DNA from: an uncultured bacterium
GTDB lineage: Bacteria; Bacillota; Clostridia; Oscillospirales; Acutalibacteraceae
Reading direction: 5' to 3'
NCBI GenBank assembly: GCA_905215105.1
Contig: CAJMOI010000063.1
Coordinates: 1 to 10,066, forward strand
Length of the DNA: 10,066 nt
The notes under the pieces were generated by a model that was not told the DNA's origin, did no database searches, and saw nothing but the letters and a program-made list of their open reading frames with translations. Below are positions 1 through 6,381 of the stretch, piece after piece. The stretch's first letter is position 1, and every line of letters begins with the position of its first letter. Made by a program: the position numbers and the translations under genes.

Positions 1-219
1 TGTCTGAGGAGCTGCCATAATAGCAGGGAAAAGGTTTACCATCAGCATACCAAAGGCGATGGGCAGCAAAAGCAGAGGTTCGAACTGCTTTTTGATTGCG
101 AGATAGAACAGCACACAGGCCACCACAATCATCACATAGTTCTGCCAGCCATTGCTGATAAAACCGGAATCATTCCAGATACCAACAATTGCATCGAGCA
201 ATTCAGTAAAAATGTTCAC
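1..219 (-). CDS. oadB: Na+-translocating decarboxylase beta subunit (OadB/GcdB/MmdB family), N-terminal part only
   Basis: The beta subunit is the polytopic membrane pump of biotin-dependent decarboxylases (oxaloacetate, methylmalonyl-CoA or glutaconyl-CoA); it couples decarboxylation of carboxybiotin to Na+ export. Only the first 73 residues are visible, and the frame is open to base 1. The opening helix region, an apparent transmembrane segment (VMIVVACVLFYLAI) and the following KKQFEPLLLLPIAFGML stretch are the conserved start of this family. The start is GTG at 217-219, with an AAAGGA ribosome site about 10 nt upstream. It lies 64 bp downstream of the OadG-like gene and is presumably cotranscribed from the promoter at 834-862. 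The substrate of the complex cannot be told from this fragment, so the symbol denotes the family only. Confidence 0.9.
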   Translation of the reverse strand, partial: MNIFTELLDAIVGIWNDSGFISNGWQNYVMIVVACVLFYLAIKKQFEPLLLLPIAFGMLMVNLFPAIMAAPQT

Positions 220-283
220 TGGCTTTCAGTCCTTTCTTTTTCATTACATTTGCAGATTTTTAAAATACCACTCTATCCAAAAA

Positions 284-682
284 TCAGAAAGGACGGGTAT
301 TCTCCACAAGGCCTGCGCTTCCCCAAGCGGAACGGTTCTGCGGTACACGGCGAACAGAACGCACCACATGCGTACCGGAGCCGAAGGTGTAATCCACTGC
401 TGCAGCAATAGCAGCAATCACTTCTCCGGGAATCCCGTCTGAAACAACCGGAGCACTGGGTGCAGCAGGAACAGCCTTTACAGGCGGTGCTGCTTTGGGT
501 GCGGGAGCCGGTTTTGCAGCAGCCTTTTCAGCCACGTTCTTTTTCTTTCCATTGAGTACAGCAGTAACAGCAGCACCATAGCCCTCGATAATAAAAGTCA
601 GGACAATCAGCGCAGCAAAAACCACCACCAGGCCAGTCAGCAAAACGATGACAGCCATGTTCAAATTTTCTGCAGATGGCAT
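284..682 (-). CDS. oadG: OadG-family small subunit of a Na+-pumping decarboxylase
   Basis: A 132-residue protein with the architecture of OadG/GcdC-type gamma or delta subunits, which anchor and assemble the membrane decarboxylase complex. Residues 10-32 form one hydrophobic helix (VIVLLTGLVVVFAALIVLTF). Residues 50-80 are an Ala/Pro/Lys linker of the flexible type found in biotin-carrier-associated subunits. The C-terminus, from about residue 84, carries a conserved block (IPGEVIAAIAAAVDYTFG, then an RSAWGSAGL tail) that I recognise from clostridial OadG-like proteins. There is no biotinylation motif (MKM), so it is not itself the biotin carrier. The ATG is preceded by GGGGGA at a spacing of 9 nt. 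It is the first gene of the leftward operon, with oadB 64 bp downstream. No biotin-carrier gene fits between the two, which differs from the usual clustering. Confidence 0.85.
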   Translation of the reverse strand: MPSAENLNMAVIVLLTGLVVVFAALIVLTFIIEGYGAAVTAVLNGKKKNVAEKAAAKPAPAPKAAPPVKAVPAAPSAPVVSDGIPGEVIAAIAAAVDYTFGSGTHVVRSVRRVPQNRSAWGSAGLVENTRPF

Positions 683-716
683 ACTTTGGTATCCCCCAAT
701 CTAAATAAATGCTCTC

Positions 717-754
717 CAGACAGCCACAGCCGTCTGTTTTGACCCACAGACAAC
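717..754 (-). promoter_or_regulatory. Two mutually exclusive hairpins in the oadG leader RNA
   Basis: In the minus-strand leader, 717-724 can pair with 729-736 (8 bp including one G-U, loop of 4 nt). Alternatively 729-737 can pair with 746-754 (about 9 bp including two G-U pairs, loop of 8 nt). The central arm is shared, so only one hairpin can form. Neither is followed by a U-run, so neither looks like an intrinsic terminator. The 717-736 hairpin ends about 20 nt upstream of the ribosome binding site. I recognise no known riboswitch class; a regulatory role is inference. Confidence 0.3.
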
Positions 755-833
755 CGAACCGTCTTTTCAGAAAGCTCTGAGTTCCTGTTCTGTTCTCTGC
801 CTGCCAAAAAATTAACAAAACCATTTGCTTCTA

Positions 834-862
834 ATTATACCCCATCCTTCGTCCAATTTCAA
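834..862 (-). promoter_or_regulatory. Sigma-70/SigA-type promoter of the oadG-oadB operon
   Basis: Read on the minus strand, TTGAAA (857-862) is separated by exactly 17 bp from TATAAT (834-839), which is near the consensus for a housekeeping promoter. Transcription should start near 827, leaving a leader of about 145 nt before the oadG ATG at 682. It points away from the six-gene operon that begins at 1020. Confidence 0.8.
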
Positions 863-1019
863 TTCTTTTTTGAAGAAAGATTGAACAGGATTTTTCAAAA
901 TTTCTTTCCTGTTTTTTCTTCTGCCTTTCTGTTCTTCTCCTTCCTCGTCAAACGACGTCCTGTGTCGGCAATGGAATCTCTTTTCCTTAATATATAGATT
1001 TTTTCAACTGCTGTTAAGA
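863..1019. other. Divergent intergenic spacer, pyrimidine-rich on the plus strand
   Basis: This spacer separates the leftward decarboxylase operon from the rightward polysaccharide operon. Bases about 901-950 are almost entirely pyrimidine on the plus strand. For the rightward operon, a TAATATATA element at 988-996 could be a -10 box, but no recognisable -35 lies 16-18 bp upstream (968-973 reads GCAATG), so its promoter is not securely located. A nine-codon frame (971-997, beginning MESL) is possible but has no ribosome site and is not annotated as a gene. Confidence 0.5.
872..921 (+). terminator. Possible intrinsic terminator or attenuator hairpin
   Basis: AACAGGA at 884-890 pairs with TCCTGTT at 907-913, and the stem runs into six Ts (912-917). 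An outer arm, 872-878 with 915-921, adds 7 more potential pairs. Read rightward this resembles a weak Rho-independent terminator (only three G-C pairs in the core, 16-nt loop). It could stop antisense transcription from the oad side, or act as an attenuator if a promoter lies further upstream. Confidence 0.25.
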
Positions 1020-2579
1020 GTGAAAAAATCCCGAGTTTATCCGCTTTCGAAGTGGATATTACAAAAATTTTACAGGAACATTCCCGCAAACCTTACACAC
1101 AGATTTTACAATTATTCCAGAAATTACGCTGTACGGTACAGAAAGGACGTCTGGTCAACTGTGGTAGAAAAATTATCCGTAGACTTTATTCGCAAGCTCT
1201 TTACGCTGCTCACCAACGGAAACGCACAAATTAAATTCCACACCATCTGTATGCAGAACCGAAATCGGGAAAAAGCTGCAAATCAGCCGGTGACATTCGG
1301 ATTAAAACTGCTCGGCTATAACGTATGGTATCGTCTCCCGCTTATCCGGGACATTCCCGTCGGCCGAACCATTGGAAAAAACTATCTCACCTACTCTTAT
1401 CTTCGCCTTCCTGTAGAGGACTGGTCTTCCGAAATTCTGGAAAATCCGGCAGCTGTCTGCGACGTGGAGCAAAGCCTCCTTTTGCCGGTTCTTTCCCCCG
1501 AAAGTTTCTTTAAAAAATTGGAAGAGATTCTGGACTTTCGCGGATTTGCCGCTGTTCGAAGCCGGTATCAGGACTGCCGAATGCCGTTGGAAGAAATTTA
1601 CCATCAGATCAACCGGGAACTCTCCACTCATTTTTCATGGAAACAGGAGCTGACACTGGCGCGCACTTATCTGATTCCCAACCGGTATCTGATCCGTCTG
1701 CTGGATATTGCCGCCTACCACGGCGTACAAATCCATCTGGTCATGGATTCCTCCTATCCCAGAACTTTTTTTGAGGAAATTCTCCGGCAAAATGAGATTG
1801 CCTGGGACACTCTTTCCGTTTCCTGCGAAACCGGTCAGACAAAAGTGGACGCTGCTCAGTCTCTTGGGCTGGAGCGGTTTGGTGTGGTATCCGCGGATTT
1901 CAAAGGATTTCTTCGGCCGCTGGAAAAGCACGGCGCCCGTCCGATTTACTATCGGGCTCCCGTACAGCTCATGCAGGATGCCCTGCATCCCGGAATCTCC
2001 AACGATTTCAAAGAGCGTTATGATGCAATTTGCGGCGCACGGGTTTTTTCCGGAAGAAAGCGCCCCTCCTTTCTCTATGAATTGGGCTGTCTGTGTGCCG
2101 GTCCTCTTCTTTACAGTTTGTATTCCTTTTTCGATGCGGATTTCACCATCTGTTATGCAGCAAGCCATTCCTGTTTTGCAAAAATGACCCACCCCCACAC
2201 GGTCTGTACCATGAATCCCCAGCGCCGTTTTCACCAGGCTTCCATTCAGGTGCTGGATCCCGGATTTGACCCGGAGGGTTTCTCGGAGTTTATGGATAAG
2301 CTTCGACGGAATCACCCTCACACCACTTTTCGGACTCTTTCCCTCCGGGAAGTCACTGCCCGTGATCCCTCTGTGCTTTCTTCCCTTTTCACAGGGAAAA
2401 AGAGCGACCTCAACGACGGGATCCGGGACTTTTGCCGGGATTTTGCCAAATATACCGACGGCGACCCCATTTCCATTCAGGATGGTGTCCGTCTTTTCCG
2501 GGCAGGCCTTTCCAATCTGGAAACCCTTTCCCGCCCCAGCGTCTGTACCGCTGCCGCTCAGCCGGTCAAAGCGGTTTAA
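1020..2579 (+). CDS. HAD-like (COG5610-type) protein with degenerate active site
   Basis: A 519-residue protein related to the HAD-family protein encoded at 6379-8484, with shared landmarks in order. CDVEQSLLLP (147-156) matches SFDIFDTLLLR. The stretch 238-275 (IHLVMDSSYP to GQTK) matches VIAVSDMYLS to GFSK. VVSADFKGFLRP (289-300) matches the HIGDNYTADFLR region. LYELGCLCAG (352-361) matches FEYGYAHAGF. Of the HAD motifs, the first Asp (D148) and the motif III Lys (K275) remain. The second Asp of motif I is Gln, the motif II Ser/Thr is Met, and the motif IV GDN is lost, as is the later FLSRDG block. It is therefore probably not an active phosphatase; a scaffold or partner role is inference. 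It is the first gene of the operon, with the next start 15 bp downstream. The GTG start is uncertain because no convincing ribosome site precedes it; the next in-frame ATG is at 1250. The first 70 or so codons are more AT-rich than the rest. Confidence 0.7.
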   Translation: MKKSRVYPLSKWILQKFYRNIPANLTHRFYNYSRNYAVRYRKDVWSTVVEKLSVDFIRKLFTLLTNGNAQIKFHTICMQNRNREKAANQPVTFGLKLLGYNVWYRLPLIRDIPVGRTIGKNYLTYSYLRLPVEDWSSEILENPAAVCDVEQSLLLPVLSPESFFKKLEEILDFRGFAAVRSRYQDCRMPLEEIYHQINRELSTHFSWKQELTLARTYLIPNRYLIRLLDIAAYHGVQIHLVMDSSYPRTFFEEILRQNEIAWDTLSVSCETGQTKVDAAQSLGLERFGVVSADFKGFLRPLEKHGARPIYYRAPVQLMQDALHPGISNDFKERYDAICGARVFSGRKRPSFLYELGCLCAGPLLYSLYSFFDADFTICYAASHSCFAKMTHPHTVCTMNPQRRFHQASIQVLDPGFDPEGFSEFMDKLRRNHPHTTFRTLSLREVTARDPSVLSSLFTGKKSDLNDGIRDFCRDFAKYTDGDPISIQDGVRLFRAGLSNLETLSRPSVCTAAAQPVKAV

Positions 2580-2580
2580 A

Positions 2581-2585
2581 AGGAG
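2581..2585 (+). promoter_or_regulatory. Ribosome binding site of the first transferase gene
   Basis: AGGAG lies 9 nt before the ATG at 2595 and directly follows the TAA of the preceding gene (2577-2579). It fixes the start and implies reinitiation or coupling from the upstream gene. Confidence 0.75.
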
Positions 2586-2594
2586 AAAACGAGT

Positions 2595-4109
2595 ATGGTT
2601 CTCTATCATCTGTCCACCACCTATCAGCTTCTATACTGCATCGTGCACCGTCTGGCACGTCATGCTGATGAAGAAGCCGGTTTGCTGATGGTGGAATATA
2701 TCCGTCCGGAATCGGAACGGAAAGCATTTATACAAAAACTGCTGGATACCGGATGGTTTTCCTTTGTCCGGCTGGTTCCCGAAAATCAGTTCAAACTCAA
2801 GCGGGGCAACGCCCTCACCGAAACCAGCCCGCCACAGGAAATCGACGCGGTGATTCACAACGTCTGTACCTGTGTGGAAAACTGGCTGCAATTGGACCTG
2901 TCCACCTTTTCCAGAATTTATATCGGTTCCGATCAGTGGTCCTTCGGCATCTACTGCCTGGCCAACAAAATTCCTCATGTATACATTGAGGACGCCAGCG
3001 GAATGCTTTCCCAGCGGGAACGGTATATGCAGATTACCAAAGAAATCTGTCTGACCAACTATGTCATTTCCGAATATCTCCACGGTGCAGGCACCAGTGA
3101 ATATGAGATTGCGCGGCTGTGCGACGAACGGAATTTTCTTGACGGTTTTACCGACGAAAAAGCGGAAAATTTTTCCATATACGACGCCTTATCGAATGAA
3201 ATTCCCCATCGGGTTCCGGAAATACTGGCCTTTTACGATGTTGCTCCGGTTTCCGTTTCAGACAATGAACCGGTATGCATGTATATGACCCAATATCTGA
3301 AATCCATGGCTGTCAAAGATCTGGACGTACAGGAACAGATTACCACTATGCTGGTGGATTACTTTTCCGAAGGATGCCGCCTGGTTATCAAGCCCCACCC
3401 AAAGGATATCTGGCTCAACTACCGGCGAATCTTTCCGGAAGCGGTACTGCTTCCCTGCCGGATGAACTCCGAGCTGATCCCCTTTCTTTTTGATAAACCG
3501 GTCAAACGGGTACTCACGGCCAGCTCCACTTCTGTAGGCGGCATGGCTCCTTTCTCCGAAGAGATTTACCAGTTCACCACGGAAATCGAAACCCGTCACG
3601 AACATCTTCACGCCATTTATACCGCTGCCATGCTGCTCGGTGAATTTGTCCGGTGTACCGGACAGCCGGTCTGCCCGATTTATGAACAGGTCAATCGGAC
3701 ACAGGTGGAAAACTTCCTCCGGATTCTGAAAATACCAACAGATTCAGAAAAAGGGTGGAAAGTGCGCATTACGGAAAACACCTCCGCGCCGCCGCCTTCC
3801 CAGGAAACACCGGAAGCCCTGTTGCTGATTCTGGATGAAAACGCAGCAGAACCGCCCGCTTTCTGTCTTCCCGAAAATCAGACAGTCCTGCTGGTAAACG
3901 CTTCTCTCAGCCCGGAAGAAAACAGTCTGTTTTCCGAAAATGAGTACACCCTGTTTTTCATCATCAACCGGCCCACTGTGGAAAAATGCATTTCCTCCTT
4001 TGCTTTTGTCAGACATCTGCCATTTTCCAAAGTGAAATTATATGTACAATCCCGTATCCTCTCCCGAGAGGAGATCAGGGAATGGAACCAAAATCAGGAA
4101 AGAGAGTGA
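2595..4109 (+). CDS. Putative GT-B sialyl/polysialyltransferase-like glycosyltransferase (copy 1)
   Basis: A 504-residue protein, probably cytoplasmic or membrane-peripheral. It opens with LYHLSTTYQLLYCI, the first beta-strand/helix typical of GT52/GT38-like transferases. The three motifs described for bacterial sialyltransferases are present in order: an acidic motif IEDASG (131-136, in place of the usual D/E-D/E-G), the HP motif IKPHPKD (265-271), and a serine motif ASSTSVG (309-315). In that family these residues serve catalysis and CMP-donor binding, so a CMP-activated acidic sugar is the expected donor. This fits the cytidylyltransferase gene 5 bp downstream. The residues after about 385 form an extra alpha/beta region that the paralogue at 8498 also carries. 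The two Ala-Ser residues inserted in the acidic motif are unusual. CDP-glycerol-type phosphotransferases share a similar HP/serine arrangement and are the main alternative. No signal peptide or transmembrane segment is visible. Confidence 0.75.
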   Translation: MVLYHLSTTYQLLYCIVHRLARHADEEAGLLMVEYIRPESERKAFIQKLLDTGWFSFVRLVPENQFKLKRGNALTETSPPQEIDAVIHNVCTCVENWLQLDLSTFSRIYIGSDQWSFGIYCLANKIPHVYIEDASGMLSQRERYMQITKEICLTNYVISEYLHGAGTSEYEIARLCDERNFLDGFTDEKAENFSIYDALSNEIPHRVPEILAFYDVAPVSVSDNEPVCMYMTQYLKSMAVKDLDVQEQITTMLVDYFSEGCRLVIKPHPKDIWLNYRRIFPEAVLLPCRMNSELIPFLFDKPVKRVLTASSTSVGGMAPFSEEIYQFTTEIETRHEHLHAIYTAAMLLGEFVRCTGQPVCPIYEQVNRTQVENFLRILKIPTDSEKGWKVRITENTSAPPPSQETPEALLLILDENAAEPPAFCLPENQTVLLVNASLSPEENSLFSENEYTLFFIINRPTVEKCISSFAFVRHLPFSKVKLYVQSRILSREEIREWNQNQERE

Positions 4110-4114
4110 ATAAA

Positions 4115-4777
4115 ATGAAAACTGTCGCATTTGTCCCGGTAAAGCTCAACAACGAGCGCTTACCCGGAAAAAATACAAAGCCCTTCCACAACGGTGATCC
4201 CCTGATCTGCTATATTCTGCGGACTTTGCTCAAGACCAGAGGACTGGATGAAATCTATGTGTATTGCAGCGATCCCGCCATTCAGGAGTACCTGCCCAAA
4301 GGCGTGAAATGGCTTCGCCGTGACTCCCGTCTGGATTCTTCCTCCACCCTGATTCTGGAAGTCTTGCAGGCATTTGCCCGTGATGTGGACGCAGACACCT
4401 ATGTGCTGGCTCACGCCACTGCTCCCTTTATCTCCCGGGTCTCGGTAGAATCCGGCATTCTGGCCGTCAACAGCGGTGAGTATGACAGCGCCATGACGGT
4501 GAAAAAACTCCGGGAATTCCTGTGGATTAACGGCGTTCCCCAGTATGACACCTCCCGGATTCCCCGGACACAGGATCTGGGCGACCTGTATGCGGAAACC
4601 ACCGGCCTGTACATCTATAAAAAAGAGCTGCTCATGGAGCAGAACCGCCGCACCGGTGACAAGCCTTTCCTGATCCCGGTCAGTGACATCGAGGCCTGTG
4701 ATATCAACGAGCCCTTCGACTTTGAAGTGGCAGACATGGTATTCAACCGGTTTATCAGCAAAGGAGAACACGCATGA
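4115..4777 (+). CDS. CMP-sugar cytidylyltransferase (acylneuraminate/KDO cytidylyltransferase family)
   Basis: A 220-residue enzyme expected to transfer CMP from CTP to the anomeric hydroxyl of a 2-keto-3-deoxy acid sugar (NeuA, PseF, LegF and KdsB act this way). The nucleotide-binding signature VPVKLNNERLPGKN lies at 7-20, LAHATAPFIS at 98-107 corresponds to the LQPTSP-type block, and EACDINEPFDFEVAD (193-207) is the conserved acidic, metal-binding end motif. The length matches NeuA/KdsB (about 220-250). The signature resembles neither the classic NeuA (ARGGSKG) nor the KdsB (ARYASTRLPGK) form exactly, so the substrate is open. The ATG at 4115 was chosen because homologues begin just before this signature and a purine-rich AGGAAAGAGAG precedes it; a GTG at 4106 is possible, and a longer in-frame extension to 3986 would overlap the upstream gene. 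The stop overlaps the next start as ATGA. Confidence 0.88.
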   Translation: MKTVAFVPVKLNNERLPGKNTKPFHNGDPLICYILRTLLKTRGLDEIYVYCSDPAIQEYLPKGVKWLRRDSRLDSSSTLILEVLQAFARDVDADTYVLAHATAPFISRVSVESGILAVNSGEYDSAMTVKKLREFLWINGVPQYDTSRIPRTQDLGDLYAETTGLYIYKKELLMEQNRRTGDKPFLIPVSDIEACDINEPFDFEVADMVFNRFISKGEHA

Positions 4778-6378
4778 GCCAGATTAAATTTCTCGACTGT
4801 ACCCTGCGGGACGGTGGATACATCAATCAGTGGAAATTCGGCAGGGAGACAATCCGCGATATGCTCAATCGCTTTTCCAAAGCCGGTGTGGACATTGTGG
4901 AATGCGGCTTTCTGACGGAACAGCCCAAAAGCGAAGACCAGTCCCTGTTTCACAGCGTGGAGGAAATTAACGCTCTGCTGCCGGAAAACAGTGACTCCCT
5001 CTTTGTGGCGATGATCGCCATTGGGGAAAAGGAAATGAATCCCGCTTCTCTCTCCAACGCGGTAAAAGGCGGCTTGGGCGGAATTCGACTGACTTTCCAC
5101 CCGGAGGAAATTGATAAGGCCTTCTGCTATGGCGAAATGATTAAGCAGAAGGGCTATAAACTCTTCATGCAGCCGGTGGGAACCGCCGGTTATTCCGATG
5201 AGGAGCTGATTCGCCTGATTAAGCGAATCAACCAGCTCAATCCCTATGCCTTCTATCTGGTGGACACCCTGGGCACCATGTACGGCAAGCTCCTGCTCCG
5301 TCAGATCATTCTGGCGGACAACAATCTGGCGGAGGGTATCAAGTTGGGGTATCACTCCCACAACAACCTGCAAATGTCCTTTGCCAATGCCCAGAAGCTG
5401 TTGGAATACAAAACCGACCGCACGCTGATTCTGGACTGCTCCGCAAACGGCATGGGACGCGGCGCAGGAAACCTCTGCACGGAATTGATTCTCAACTATT
5501 ACAATCGGGAATACGACAGCCGCTATCGTGTGCTGCCCATTCTGGAAACCGTTGACAAATATATCACCGCCATTTCCCTTTCCAATCGCTGGGGATATTC
5601 CTGCCCCTATTTTCTGGCTGCGGCACAAGACTGCCACCCCAACTATGCTTCCTATCTCATGTCAAAACAGACGGTCTCCGTCAGTGCAGTTTCCGAGCTG
5701 CTGGATCAGATTCCGCCGGAAAAACGGGAACAGTTTGACAAACACCTGATTGAACACCTGTACCAGAAATACCAGTCCCACGCAGTAAACGATATGGAGG
5801 TCATCGACCGTCTTCGTCAGAAAATGGACGGACGGAAAATTCTGATTCTTGCCCCGGGAAAATCCATTGTTACCTGTCACGATCAGGTACAAAGCTGTAT
5901 CGAAGAGGAAAAGCCGCTGGTCATCAGCGTCAACTTTGTTCCCCATGAATATGAATACGATCTTCTGTTCCTCACCAACGACCGCCGCTATGAGGAATGC
6001 GCCGGAGAAATCGACTGGAGCCGTACCATCGCCACCTCCAATATTCGGAATCTTCCGGAAAACGCCGTTACCGTCAACTATTCCGCGCTGCTGAACACTT
6101 CCCTTTATGCCTCTGACAGCGCCAGCACCATGCTGCTGAAACTGCTGGTCAAATGTACGGTAAAAGAACCGGTTCTTCTGGCAGGAATGGACGGTTTTTC
6201 TGACGATCCCCTGTCCAATTACTACGCGCCGGACTATGCCGTTTCCAGCTATGACATTCCTCTGCACACCAAAAACGAAGAAATCAACGTACAGCTGAAC
6301 AAGCGGGCAAAAGAGCTTCACCTGGTGTTCCTCACGCCCAGCCTGTACAAAATTCACAGTCAAAAGGATGAGGATTGA
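4774..6378 (+). CDS. DRE-TIM pyruvate-aldolase-like enzyme fused to a Rossmann-like C-terminal domain
   Basis: A 534-residue two-domain protein. Residues 1 to about 300 are an HMG-CoA-lyase-like TIM barrel of the 4-hydroxy-2-oxovalerate aldolase type. LDCTLRDGGY (7-16) carries the catalytic Arg (R12) and metal-ligand Asp (D13), ECGFLT lies at 43-48, GYHSHNN (192-198) supplies the HxH metal ligands H194/H196, and NGMGRGAGN lies at 225-233. The His that follows the RDG motif in DmpG/BphI (RDGMH) is absent; this protein has RDGGY. Residues from about 353 form a second alpha/beta domain starting ILILAPGKS (356-363), with LLAGMDGF at 468-475. This recalls the GNGPS-type loop of DUF115/Maf-like and related transferases; that assignment is tentative. 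No acylating aldehyde dehydrogenase, the usual DmpG partner, is nearby. Its 4-bp overlap with the cytidylyltransferase implies translational coupling and a shared pathway: aldol formation of the keto-acid sugar that is then CMP-activated (inference). AAGGAG precedes the start by 7 nt. Confidence 0.82.
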   Translation: MSQIKFLDCTLRDGGYINQWKFGRETIRDMLNRFSKAGVDIVECGFLTEQPKSEDQSLFHSVEEINALLPENSDSLFVAMIAIGEKEMNPASLSNAVKGGLGGIRLTFHPEEIDKAFCYGEMIKQKGYKLFMQPVGTAGYSDEELIRLIKRINQLNPYAFYLVDTLGTMYGKLLLRQIILADNNLAEGIKLGYHSHNNLQMSFANAQKLLEYKTDRTLILDCSANGMGRGAGNLCTELILNYYNREYDSRYRVLPILETVDKYITAISLSNRWGYSCPYFLAAAQDCHPNYASYLMSKQTVSVSAVSELLDQIPPEKREQFDKHLIEHLYQKYQSHAVNDMEVIDRLRQKMDGRKILILAPGKSIVTCHDQVQSCIEEEKPLVISVNFVPHEYEYDLLFLTNDRRYEECAGEIDWSRTIATSNIRNLPENAVTVNYSALLNTSLYASDSASTMLLKLLVKCTVKEPVLLAGMDGFSDDPLSNYYAPDYAVSSYDIPLHTKNEEINVQLNKRAKELHLVFLTPSLYKIHSQKDED

Positions 6379-6381
6379 TTG
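6364..6381 (+). promoter_or_regulatory. Ribosome site and TTG start abutting the upstream stop
   Basis: AAGGA (6364-6368) and GAGGA (6370-6374) sit inside the end of the aldolase gene. The TGA at 6376-6378 is followed immediately by TTG (6379-6381). No ATG or GTG in this frame lies nearer, so a TTG start with translational coupling is the simplest reading. Confidence 0.55.

Noticed and set aside
895..1089. 64-residue minus-strand frame across the divergent spacer
   Set aside because: Its Lys-rich end is simply the polypurine complement of the pyrimidine tract; there is no ribosome site and it overlaps the start of the rightward operon.
1052..1234. 60-residue basic frame overlapping the first operon gene
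   Set aside because: No ribosome site, a GTG start inside another gene, and lower third-position GC than the overlapping frame. Kept only as part of the start-uncertainty finding.
1635..2609. 324-residue antisense frame
   Set aside because: Mirror of a GC3-biased real gene on the other strand; no recognisable domains and no ribosome site.
2595..4109. CDP-glycerol glycerophosphotransferase (TagF-like) identity
   Set aside because: It shares HP and Ser motifs, but the N-terminal LSTTYQLLY strand, the acidic motif and the CMP-sugar synthetase next door fit sialyltransferase-like families better. Not fully excluded.
3986..4114. Upstream extension of the cytidylyltransferase by 43 residues
   Set aside because: It would overlap the preceding gene by more than 120 bp, and the family signature starts right after the ATG at 4115.
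4615..5637. 340-residue antisense frame
   Set aside because: It lies opposite the clearly recognisable cytidylyltransferase and aldolase genes and has no family features.
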